From: a virus | Length of the DNA stretch: 36,772 nucleotides | Reading direction: 5' to 3' (one strand) | IMG/VR virus record: IMGVR_UViG_3300025168_000257 | Coordinates: 1 to 36,772 of that record | In this document: one piece after another, positions 1 through 5,028 of the stretch | How positions within the stretch are numbered: the stretch's first letter is position 1 | Layout: every line of letters begins with the position of its first letter | Notes under the pieces: generated by a model | What the model was told of the DNA's origin: nothing | Seen by the model: only the letters and a program-made list of their open reading frames with translations | The model's database searches: none | Position numbers and translations under genes: made by a program

Positions 1-170
1 TTATTTTCTAAAGTATCAAGATCTAATCTATTTGTTCTTGTACGTGTAGAACAATCTCTTAGACTATCTTCTAGCATACCGAAATCTTTGTGTACAGATA
101 TAGTTATTAATAAATTAATAATTGATAGTGCTGATGCTATTATTGCTATAAGTAATGTTACTGTATTCAT
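1..170 (-). CDS. Small membrane protein, 3' end outside window
   Basis: The frame opens at an ATG at 170 and reads leftward for 56 codons without a stop, so the C-terminus is off the window. Residues about 4-25 (TVTLLIAIIASALSIINLLI) are a single hydrophobic segment, with a polar, charged tail after it (HKDFGMLEDSLRDC). This suggests a single-span inner-membrane protein with a short soluble domain. The upstream bases are A-rich, as for the other genes here. It lies 88 bases downstream of the 195 aa gene on the same strand, separated by a hairpin. I do not recognise the family. A phage spanin or other small membrane accessory protein is possible, but nothing in the sequence shows it. Confidence 0.55.
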   Translation of the reverse strand, partial: MNTVTLLIAIIASALSIINLLITISVHKDFGMLEDSLRDCSTRTRTNRLDLDTLEN

Positions 171-200
171 TTTTTTTCTTTTGTTTATATTTCATAAATA

Positions 201-230
201 GAGAGCACTGGTTGTTACACCAGTACTCTC
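201..230 (-). terminator. Hairpin between two minus-strand genes
   Basis: Twelve-base arms at 201-212 and 219-230 pair around a 6-base loop. On the minus-strand RNA the single non-Watson-Crick position is a G-U wobble; on the plus strand the same position is a C-A mismatch. This favours a minus-strand RNA. The T-tract after it is poor, so it may be a weak terminator, or it may protect or process the mRNA end of the 195 aa gene. Confidence 0.55.
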
Positions 231-258
231 ACTCAACTTAGACTTACTACAATCTAAT

Positions 259-846
259 TTAGTCTGCTAACTCGTTAGACATCATATTTACAAGTGTGTC
301 AGCTTTTACATCTCCTTCTTTAGATCCATCACCCTTTATAAAGGTATCGAATGAACTTTCATCTTGAGATATTTTAGTTTCACAGTTCCAGTAAATAGGT
401 TTACCCTCTTTACACATAACTTCTTTAGTTGATGGATTTACTTTAGGTTTTTGTCCATCATATGATGCATCAAAAGATTCAGTAATAAATAAATCTACAA
501 TTGGAAACTCTTCTTCAAATGAAGAGCCTGGGCGAGTAGATATTTCTATATCACTCACTCTTGTTAAATGATTATTGAATAGATTATCTCCATCAAGAGT
601 CATTTCTTGTCTAGGACTTTCTACTATACTGCCTAATGTAACAGCATCAAAGTCATAACCATAAGCTTCAAGAAAATTAATGTCAACTGGAAACCAGTCT
701 ACATATCTTTTTGCACGACCGCCTAAACTCATGTTTAATAAACTACCATCACCTGATGATGCTTGTTCTTTTCTTAATTCAAGTTGAACTACTTGCTTGT
801 TTGCTGTACTTCTTACTTTTTCGATTCTAATTTCTGGTTTAACCAT
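259..846 (-). CDS. Unrecognised 195 aa protein
   Basis: A complete frame from ATG at 846 to a stop at 259, preceded by an A/T-rich leader typical of this genome. The protein is hydrophilic and mildly acidic, with no signal peptide and no membrane segment. The N-terminus (IRIEKVRSTANKQVVQLELR) looks like alternating beta strand. The middle mentions three aromatic residues close together (YVDWF, residues about 48-52). Two cysteines lie in the C-terminal third (MCKEG and YWNCE). No catalytic motif is visible. It is probably an early or accessory phage protein, because it lies in the minus-strand block opposite the structural genes. I do not recognise it. An ssDNA-binding or other nucleic-acid-binding role would fit a small beta-rich protein but is not supported by any motif. 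Confidence 0.7.
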   Translation of the reverse strand: MVKPEIRIEKVRSTANKQVVQLELRKEQASSGDGSLLNMSLGGRAKRYVDWFPVDINFLEAYGYDFDAVTLGSIVESPRQEMTLDGDNLFNNHLTRVSDIEISTRPGSSFEEEFPIVDLFITESFDASYDGQKPKVNPSTKEVMCKEGKPIYWNCETKISQDESSFDTFIKGDGSKEGDVKADTLVNMMSNELAD

Positions 847-885
847 TTTACTTGTTGTTTAAATTAATTGATTGTTGTTGTATAA

Positions 886-939
886 ATAATAAAAGAATAA
901 CACCTAAGCGTAAGCTATCTTCGGTGCTTCTTTTATTAT
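886..939 (-). terminator. Long hairpin immediately 3' of the tmRNA-like RNA
   Basis: Arms 886-897 and 928-939 pair perfectly (12 bp, A/T-rich). A small internal loop separates them from an inner CACC/GGTG stem (901-904 with 923-926). On the minus strand the 3' arm reads TTCTTTTATTAT, so stem and T-rich tract coincide. It begins 2 bases after the 3' end of the tmRNA-like RNA and ends 39 bases before the 195 aa gene. It is well placed to end the RNA or define its 3' processing site. Confidence 0.5.
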
Positions 940-941
940 AG

Positions 942-1186
942 TAAAGCATGCAGGAATCGAACCTGCACTTGTACCATATGCTTTATTTAAGAGCAATGCA
1001 CTACTCTAATGTTAGGTGCCAACCTAACTTTTATGGCTTTTTTTGAACACACACTGTGCATAACGTGTTAAGGATTGAGTAACTAGTATTGTCATTCCTA
1101 GCACTTTCACCTTTGCAGTTTCTTGTTGTAGAGGCGAAGTATCTGCAGACTTCTGGTTTAACCCGTCTAGACAACCTCTCTGCTTT
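942..1186 (-). ncRNA. Candidate compact tmRNA-like (tRNA-mRNA) RNA
   Basis: On the minus strand 1186-1180 (AAAGCAG) can pair with 949-943 (ATGCTTT) to form an acceptor stem with 6 of 7 pairs. A canonical T-arm precedes the 3' strand: stem GCAGG/CCTGC and loop TTCGATT (966-950). After the 5' acceptor strand, 1179-1162 ends in TAGACGGG, resembling the TTCGACGGG of the tmRNA D-loop. Next, 1161-1154 can form a weak P2 with 976-969 (6 of 8). An H-type pseudoknot follows directly: GAAGT/ACTTC (1153-1149, 1140-1136) with its loop TGCAG (1147-1143) pairing to CTGCA (1118-1114). After an 11-base linker, a frame from 1102 to 1031 reads ARNDNTSYSILN... and stops after 23 codons. The order matches tmRNA: acceptor, D-loop, P2, PK1, tag, T-arm. 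At 245 nt it is short, CCA is not encoded, and the tag lacks the usual ALAA end. A simpler alternative is a 42-nt T-arm minihelix at 943-984, because a perfect AAAGCAT also lies at 984-978. Confidence 0.45.
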
Positions 1187-1319
1187 ATAAAATAGCAGTT
1201 TATCACACTTGCTTAGGTGTTGCCTTGGCATCAATGTTTCTGTAGCACATTAAGTCGTACTATCCTTTAGAGATGCTCCTCAGCGTAAAATAAAAACATT
1301 ACAGTATCCACAAACCAAC

Positions 1320-1510
1320 AAAACTTATCGCGCGACCCCTTTAGGTGATATAAGTTTTATATTATGTTTGTCTTCCATGCCTAGAGCCACCCCTTTCGTG
1401 GGGATATTAAGGCTTGCTGCAATGTTTATTGAAAATAAGTACAACATTCACCGATATAGTTCTTTAACAGAACATCATTGCACGGCTTTTATTAAGTTGT
1501 ACTTATTTTT
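1320..1510. other. Structured non-coding block with candidate pseudoknot
   Basis: No convincing gene covers 1187-1593, but the stretch is rich in inverted repeats. AAAACTTAT at 1320-1328 pairs with 1350-1358. A perfect 14-bp pair joins 1432-1445 with 1496-1509 (AAAATAAGTACAAC). Inside its loop a hairpin GTTCT/AGAAC lies at 1459-1473. TGCAATG at 1418-1424 pairs with CATTGCA at 1476-1482, which crosses the 14-bp stem and gives an H-type pseudoknot. A nested hairpin lies at 1543-1573. A plus-strand TATGTTTG (1363-1370) resembles a -7 box, yet the flanking genes are on the minus strand, so the transcribed strand is uncertain. It may be an independent ncRNA. Confidence 0.4.
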
Positions 1511-1593
1511 AATATTTGCCTGGCGTGCAACAGGACTACATAATAGCAACTCGTCAGTTACTCAACGTGCTATGTTACGCACTTTCTTCGGCA

Positions 1594-1737
1594 CTAATCT
1601 TCAGTATCTGGTAGTACAATATCATCAGCTCCATACATAGCTTTATTGTATCTATCTTCCATATCTAGAAGTATTTGTTCTTCCCAATCTGTTAGTACTG
1701 ACCAATCTCTAGTACCATCATCATTGTATATTTCCAT
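1594..1737 (-). CDS. Small acidic protein, 47 aa
   Basis: The frame runs from ATG at 1737 to TAG at 1594 and encodes 47 residues starting MEIYNDDGTRDWSVL. It is strongly acidic (many D and E), with two tryptophans and a helical middle (WEEQILLDMEDRYNKAMYG). There is no membrane segment and no cysteine. The upstream bases are A/T-rich and similar to other starts in the block. Overlapping plus-strand frames have no comparable composition and lack a proper start. I do not recognise the family. Small acidic proteins in phage early regions are often inhibitors or DNA mimics, but that is only a possibility here. Confidence 0.55.
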   Translation of the reverse strand: MEIYNDDGTRDWSVLTDWEEQILLDMEDRYNKAMYGADDIVLPDTED

Positions 1738-1880
1738 AATTAGCTATATTTTATAATGTAATGGATTAGTGTATTAGTGGATTATAAGGGAATATGTATG
1801 GATATGAACAGGTAACCGAAAGATCACACACAACAGATCACGCACAACGTGTACACAACGTGTACTAACAGGCACAAACA
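1738..1880. repeat. Intergenic stretch with tandem repeats
   Basis: Between two minus-strand genes lie two kinds of tandem repeat. A 14-base unit GATCACACACAACA (1822-1835) is followed at once by GATCACGCACAACG (1836-1849). An exact 11-base unit CACAACGTGTA occurs at 1843-1853 and 1854-1864. The repeats are short and could be operator-like binding sites for control of the 47 aa gene downstream. There is no other gene in the stretch. Confidence 0.5.
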
Positions 1881-1905
1881 AAAAAGAAAGAGCACGAAGT
1901 GCTCT
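1881..1905 (-). terminator. Intrinsic terminator after the 72 aa gene
   Basis: A perfect 7-bp stem (1889-1895 with 1899-1905, AGAGCAC/GTGCTCT) with a 3-base loop. On the minus strand it is followed by a run TTTCTTTTT. It lies 6 bases past the stop codon of the minus-strand gene ending at 1912, which supports that gene over the overlapping plus-strand frame. Confidence 0.8.
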
Positions 1906-1911
1906 ATTCTT

Positions 1912-2130
1912 TTACTTCTTCCACTTAGGAACGCCGTCGGTGATAGACACGATGTCGTCAACTTGTTGACCGACAGAGATGTCGTTACGGACTTTGTCAG
2001 TGCGAAGAAATGTGGTGGAAGATTTATCTGACACCATAGTTTCTTTGCCTAACAAAGTGCGTTTAGCAAAACTATTAACACCGATAATTGTCGCATCTTT
2101 TTCCTGTTTAATCCAAAATACTGTAACCAT
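1912..2130 (-). CDS. Small basic protein, 72 aa, unrecognised
   Basis: The frame runs from ATG at 2130 (MVTVFWIKQEKDATIIGVNS) to a stop at 1912, directly before a good minus-strand terminator. The protein is small, beta-rich in the N-terminal half and ends in a lysine/tryptophan tail (VPKWKK). A region SVGQQVDDIVSITDG near residues 52-66 resembles a beta-hairpin seen in small SH3-like or OB-like phage proteins, but this is not enough for a name. A plus-strand frame covers the same bases, but it begins at a TTG and has no terminator or promoter of its own. Function is unknown. Confidence 0.6.
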   Translation of the reverse strand: MVTVFWIKQEKDATIIGVNSFAKRTLLGKETMVSDKSSTTFLRTDKVRNDISVGQQVDDIVSITDGVPKWKK

Positions 2131-2305
2131 TGTAGTAAGTTTTAAGTTTATTATGGGGGGAGTTTCCCGCCAAAATATACAGGGGGTGATGAATTATAAG
2201 TGGTCTACACCCTCATTTCCAAAGACATTTTTTTTATAAAAATAAAATTGTATATTCGCATTGTGTTTTTCGATTGATTAGTTTCGATTGATTGTTTTGG
2301 TTTCT
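2131..2305. other. Divergent intergenic region between minus and plus blocks
   Basis: I see no gene here. Transcription diverges around this stretch: minus genes lie to the left and the plus operon to the right. It contains a G-run (2154-2159), GC-containing patches and a direct repeat TTTCGATTGATT near 2268-2294. On the minus strand TATATTTTG (2177-2169) is one base longer than a TAnnTTTG box, so it is a possible but imperfect promoter for the 72 aa gene. Confidence 0.35.
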
Positions 2306-2337
2306 GATCCCCCTTTTTCTAGGGGGATCTTTTTTTT
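2306..2337 (+). terminator. Strong intrinsic terminator
   Basis: GATCCCCC (2306-2313) pairs perfectly with GGGGGATC (2322-2329) around an 8-base loop and is followed by eight T residues (2330-2337). The T-run is on the plus strand only. No plus-strand gene obviously ends here, so it either ends a short unannotated plus-strand RNA or insulates the operon to its right. Confidence 0.85.
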
Positions 2338-2353
2338 ATAAAAAATTTTTTAT

Positions 2354-2361
2354 TATGTTTG
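2354..2361 (+). promoter_or_regulatory. Candidate -7 box of the right-hand operon
   Basis: TATGTTTG matches the Bacteroidota -7 consensus TAnnTTTG. It sits between the terminator at 2337 and the structured leader. A TTG at the expected -33 position is not present, so the call rests on the -7 box and its position. The 11 bases TATTATGTTTG recur exactly at 1360-1370. Confidence 0.45.
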
Positions 2362-2368
2362 CCAACTG

Positions 2369-2511
2369 GGTTACCGAACCGACACTTCAATAAGTAAAAC
2401 GATTGTTGGGACAGATAAGTAATCTTCATCTGATGTTTGAGAGTTGAACCAGCAATGACTCTCCCAATTGAAAAGTTAGTGGCGTTTCAATTTGGTTTTA
2501 TTTTGGCCACT
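2369..2511 (+). promoter_or_regulatory. Structured 5' leader with candidate pseudoknot
   Basis: A row of hairpins follows the promoter: GGTT/AACC (2369-2380), CAGAT/ATCTG (2412-2432) and GAGAGT/ACTCTC (2439-2463). Then AATTGAAA (2466-2473) pairs with TTTCAATT (2485-2492), an 8-bp stem. AGTGGC in its loop (2478-2483) pairs with GCCACT downstream (2506-2511), giving an H-type pseudoknot. The leader ends 28 bases before the first ORF. It could be a cis-regulator of the operon or a separate small RNA. It does not match a riboswitch that I can name. Confidence 0.45.
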
Positions 2512-2539
2512 TTTCTTTTAACAATTAAATGTGTATATT

Positions 2540-2686
2540 ATGCCTACAAACAACGAAGACTTGAAAAGAGAAGCACAAAGAAACGATGAATCAAGAAACG
2601 ATATTTTTGATTCTTGGATTGTAGATTCTACTACAGATGAAGAACCAAATTACGAGCACACAAAAGAAGAAGGACGTGAAGACTAA
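2540..2686 (+). CDS. Small hydrophilic protein, 48 aa
   Basis: The frame starts at ATG 2540 with MPTNNEDLKREAQRNDES and ends with TAA at 2686, encoding 48 residues that are almost all charged or polar. There is one tryptophan (FDSWIVD) and no membrane segment or cysteine. It is the first ORF after the structured leader and overlaps the start of the nuclease gene by 50 bases in another frame. The overlap may mean translational coupling, or that the nuclease starts later than its first ATG. The family is unknown; it could also be a leader peptide. Confidence 0.5.
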   Translation: MPTNNEDLKREAQRNDESRNDIFDSWIVDSTTDEEPNYEHTKEEGRED

Positions 2687-3425
2687 TATTTTTCAAGAAC
2701 TAAACAAGTTCAATAATGTAATTTTTACAGAAGAAGGACACACATACACATTAAACGGTAAACCACTTACATCAGTAACTACATTTATAGGTAAATTTAA
2801 AAAACCTTTTTTAAAAGATTTCTGGGCAGACAAAACTGCTAACAAAGAAGGTAAGACTCGGCAAGAGATTTTAGATAAATGGGATTCTATTAGTTTGCGT
2901 GCATGTAACAAGGGGAGTAAGTTTCACGCATTTGCTGAAAATTACATTAATAATAAAATATTACCTAATACAATATATGACTTCGATATAGATATGGATG
3001 CATATGATACTATCGAATCACAATTTTTAAAGTTTTATGAAGAATCAAAAAATAACCTTACACCTATTCGCTCTGAGCTGTGCGTTGGCTCTAGCTCTCT
3101 TGGGCTGTGCGGTATGGTTGACCAGCTCTACTATTCAAACACTCTTGAAGGTCTGGTTATATTTGATTGGAAGACTAACAAAAAAATGAACTACACTAGC
3201 AGGTATAAAAACAAAATGCTTGCTCCTATATCCCACCTAGACGAGTGTGAATATTCTACATACTCCTTACAACTCTCCACATATAAATATATTATTGAGC
3301 ATGAAACAGATCTTAGAATAAAGAAATGTTATATTGTTTGGTTTAATGAAAAAAACGAAAGCTACAGACTTATTGAGTGCGTGGATTATCGCAAAGAAAT
3401 TATAGACATGTTAGATTATAATTAA
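2637..3425 (+). CDS. PD-(D/E)XK nuclease, RecB/Cas4-like
   Basis: The protein (262 aa) shows the motif order of the RecB/lambda-exonuclease type PD-(D/E)XK fold. A GxxxH motif (GSKFH, residues 93-97) is followed by a helix with FAENYIN. Next come RSE (E147), GMVDQ (D162) and IFDWKTNKK (D177, K179), then a glutamine-containing helix YSLQLSTYKYI. D162, D177 and K179 are the expected metal-binding and catalytic residues. The enzyme is likely a DNA exonuclease or single-strand nuclease for phage replication, recombination or packaging. Related nucleases occur in many phages next to DNA-processing genes. The start at 2637 overlaps the preceding ORF by 50 bases, and the conserved part begins near residue 30 (FTEEGHTYTLNG), so the true start is not certain. 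Confidence 0.85.
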   Translation: MKNQITSTQKKKDVKTNIFQELNKFNNVIFTEEGHTYTLNGKPLTSVTTFIGKFKKPFLKDFWADKTANKEGKTRQEILDKWDSISLRACNKGSKFHAFAENYINNKILPNTIYDFDIDMDAYDTIESQFLKFYEESKNNLTPIRSELCVGSSSLGLCGMVDQLYYSNTLEGLVIFDWKTNKKMNYTSRYKNKMLAPISHLDECEYSTYSLQLSTYKYIIEHETDLRIKKCYIVWFNEKNESYRLIECVDYRKEIIDMLDYN

Positions 3426-3431
3426 TTTTAT

Positions 3432-3439
3432 TATATTTG
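3432..3439 (+). promoter_or_regulatory. Candidate -7 box before the winged-helix gene
   Basis: TATATTTG matches TAnnTTTG exactly but lies only 4 bases before the ATG at 3444, which would give a leaderless or nearly leaderless mRNA. There is no TTG at the right distance (the sequence is GTTAG). It may be fortuitous. Confidence 0.25.
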
Positions 3440-3443
3440 CTGC

Positions 3444-3788
3444 ATGATTATACCAATACAAGCAAATATACCACAAGCACTTAAAGCTTACTTGCAAATT
3501 CTAAATCCTGTATTAAAACTTAAGGATAAAGAAATAGAAGTGCTATCTAGTTTTTTATCTATATGGTACTCCAATAAAGATAAAAAGAATTTAGATAAAC
3601 TTTTATTTTCTACAGCAGTAAGAAAGATGGTAAGAAATTCTATCGGAATGTCTGAAGCATCTTTTAATAATCATATTACTATGCTTAGAAAAAAAGGAAT
3701 GATTAAAGACAAGAAAATAAGTAATCTGATATTAAATGGTGTAAAGGAAAACATAGAGGTAACTTATAAAATATCGTGGACAAATTAA
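3444..3788 (+). CDS. Winged-helix DNA-binding protein
   Basis: A 114 aa protein with a helix-rich middle. The segment LKLKDKEIEVLSSFLSIW is helix 1. IGMSEASFNNHITMLRKKGM (residues about 68-87) has the shape of a helix-turn-helix with a recognition helix, and KGMIKDKKISNLILNG can form the wing strands. The protein probably binds DNA, as a transcription regulator or a replication-initiation accessory protein. It lies 18 bases after the nuclease gene and overlaps the next ORF by 13 bases, in an operon leading to the terminase. No enzymatic motif is present. Which promoter it controls cannot be told from sequence. Confidence 0.65.
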   Translation: MIIPIQANIPQALKAYLQILNPVLKLKDKEIEVLSSFLSIWYSNKDKKNLDKLLFSTAVRKMVRNSIGMSEASFNNHITMLRKKGMIKDKKISNLILNGVKENIEVTYKISWTN

Positions 3789-3976
3789 TAAAAGAAATAG
3801 CAGGTAAGTATAAGATAAGCGAGTTTAAAGCTGATCTAATAATTAAATCTCAATTTAAACTTTTAAAAGAAACTATATCTTCTGGGGATTTTAAATCTCT
3901 ACGTTTAAAACATCTTGGAATGTTCACTGTAAAAAAAAATAGATTTAAATATTATAAAGATGGCAAAAGAAAATAA
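3776..3976 (+). CDS. Truncated HU/IHF-like DNA-binding protein
   Basis: Translation appears to start at GTG 3776, overlapping the preceding gene by 13 bases. The 66 residues match the N-terminal half of HU/IHF: two helices (LIKEIAGKYKISEFKADLII and a FKLLKETISSGD segment) followed by strands LRLKHLGMFTVKKN, which corresponds to the ...V.L.gFG.F.V..R pattern. HU is about 90 residues. Here the long DNA-intercalating arm and the C-terminal helix are missing and the chain ends in KDGKRK. It may still dimerise and bind DNA, or assist packaging. IHF-like genes near head modules are known in crAss-like phages. Confidence 0.6.
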   Translation: MDKLIKEIAGKYKISEFKADLIIKSQFKLLKETISSGDFKSLRLKHLGMFTVKKNRFKYYKDGKRK

Positions 3977-4232
3977 ACCCAAACCAAATCCGCCAGTAAA
4001 ACCAGGAGCAGTTGACAGAGTTACATCTGCAGCATCTAAAGTTAGTGAGATATTTAATGGTTGGAAGAATGTGGTGTTTCAAAATGAGCATGTAGAAAAA
4101 ATTGCAAAAGCAAGAGTTTCTATATGTGGAGATTGTGAATTTAATGTTAGAAGTAGATGTAGTAAATGCGGGTGTCCGCTAATAGCAAAAACAAGGTCAA
4201 TGCAATCGCACTGTCCACTTAAAAAATGGTAA
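3960..4232 (+). CDS. Small zinc-ribbon protein (DUF6171-like)
   Basis: A 90 aa protein. The N-terminus is lysine/proline-rich and disordered (KENKPKPNPPVKPG). A helix around residues 20-50 is followed by a Cys cluster: C56-x2-C59, C67-x2-C70-x-C72, and C85 near the end, with sequence RCSKCGCPLIAKTR and SHCPLKKW. This arrangement is that of the small phage zinc proteins grouped as DUF6171, where the cysteines bind zinc. The role is not known; nucleic acid or protein binding is plausible. It overlaps both neighbours by 17 bases (before) and up to 7 bases (after), so it is translated within the operon. Confidence 0.7.
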   Translation: MAKENKPKPNPPVKPGAVDRVTSAASKVSEIFNGWKNVVFQNEHVEKIAKARVSICGDCEFNVRSRCSKCGCPLIAKTRSMQSHCPLKKW

Positions 4233-4234
4233 CT

Positions 4235-4510
4235 ATGATTAATTACGAACCTTTAGGAAACCACATTGTGGTTGAAATGCCTAATGTGGCGAAGGAAACA
4301 GATAGTGGAATCTTAAAATCAGATTCTATGATCAAAGAGGAGAAAGATAAAAAGGACGGTCATGCTAAAGTTGTAGCAGTTAGTCAAGATGTTAAAAATG
4401 TAAAAGTTGGAGACACTGTAATACCAAAGGGCCAAGGGTTTATGGTTATGGTAGACAATGTAGAGTATTTCCAAATGAATATGTTTGATGTTCTAGGAAT
4501 TGTAAAATGA
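4235..4510 (+). CDS. GroES-like co-chaperonin
   Basis: The 91 aa chain MINYEPLGNHIVVEM... fits the GroES fold. An N-terminal strand pair comes first (YEPLGNHIVVEMP), then a flexible segment about residues 18-40 (ETDSGILKSDSMIKEE) where the GroEL-binding mobile loop belongs. DGHAKVVAVSQDVKNVKVGD matches the G.V.AVG....... .VG DTV core, and VEYFQMNMFDVLGIV is the C-terminal strand. I chose ATG 4235 instead of 4226 because GroES proteins start just before this strand. It probably replaces or modifies host GroES so that GroEL can fold a phage protein, as T4 gp31 does for gp23. It lies just before the terminase and head genes, which fits a role in capsid protein folding. Confidence 0.85.
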   Translation: MINYEPLGNHIVVEMPNVAKETDSGILKSDSMIKEEKDKKDGHAKVVAVSQDVKNVKVGDTVIPKGQGFMVMVDNVEYFQMNMFDVLGIVK

Positions 4511-5028
4511 TACTAAACGGATTTGACACAGATGTTAACTTCTGGAAGTTAAACCCACAACTAAAAGTTCCCCAGGAGTTTGCTAATATTTTAAAACAAG
4601 ATAAAAGCAAAAACAAAAGCAAAAGCTCACAGATAATGTGGGCTATTGCTCTTTTAGTGGACCCCGACTCTAAATTCTCTAATATATCGTATCAAACTCG
4701 TAGAGATATGATAAGCAGAGACTTTCTTAAAAATTCTAAGTTTGACTGGGATAGTTATAAAGGTGCTATTGTTTTTTATGAAAGATCTTTAATTACTCCA
4801 GCCAAACGCCAGCTAATGGTGTGGAATAAAAAAATGGACGAAAAAACTTTATATCTAGATATACTTACTTATGAAGATAATGCAGATACTATTGAAGGAT
4901 TACTTAAAACAAATGTTAAATTGTTTGAGGATTATGAACGTCTTCTTAAACTCGTGGATAAAGAAAGTAACGAAGGCTCTACAAAAGGTGGAGCAGAAGA
5001 ATCAGCTTCCGAGAAAGGATTAATATGA
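4507..5028 (+). CDS. Putative terminase small subunit
   Basis: A 173 aa helical protein directly upstream of TerL, overlapping it by 4 bases (ATGA) and overlapping the GroES-like gene by 4 bases. It contains a lysine/serine-rich segment (KQDKSKNKSKSSQIMWAIAL), then helices with YERSLITPAKRQLMVW and LLKLVDKESNEGSTKGGAEE. The C-terminal 25 residues are low-complexity and acidic. No helix-turn-helix is evident. The position argues for the packaging small subunit, which recognises the phage DNA and regulates TerL. Sequence alone does not establish it. Confidence 0.45.
   Translation: MILNGFDTDVNFWKLNPQLKVPQEFANILKQDKSKNKSKSSQIMWAIALLVDPDSKFSNISYQTRRDMISRDFLKNSKFDWDSYKGAIVFYERSLITPAKRQLMVWNKKMDEKTLYLDILTYEDNADTIEGLLKTNVKLFEDYERLLKLVDKESNEGSTKGGAEESASEKGLI

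Noticed and set aside
943-984. Ordinary tRNA gene on the minus strand
   Set aside because: A canonical T-arm and a possible 7-bp acceptor stem are present, but no D-arm and no 5-bp anticodon arm fit between them. The tmRNA-like fold of the larger region explains the T-arm better.
943-984. Phage attP core derived from a host tRNA 3' end
   Set aside because: No integrase is visible in the window and the arm forms part of a larger pairing scheme; no CCA is present. It remains possible if an integrase lies elsewhere.
1024-1234. Two overlapping minus-strand frames as protein genes
   Set aside because: They overlap the structured RNA, have no leader or terminator, and have odd compositions. One of them merely contains the putative tag frame.
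870-1590. Group I intron
   Set aside because: I looked for conserved R and S core motifs that pair as P7. AAGGATAGTACG on the minus strand resembles S weakly, but no pairing R segment was found.
1368-1640. Plus-strand 90 aa frame
   Set aside because: It opens at a TTG within the TATGTTTG box, runs across the pseudoknot repeats and overlaps the minus-strand 47 aa gene.
1979-2239. Plus-strand 86 aa frame opposite the 72 aa gene
   Set aside because: It has a TTG start. The minus-strand gene has ATG, a good leader and an intrinsic terminator right after its stop.
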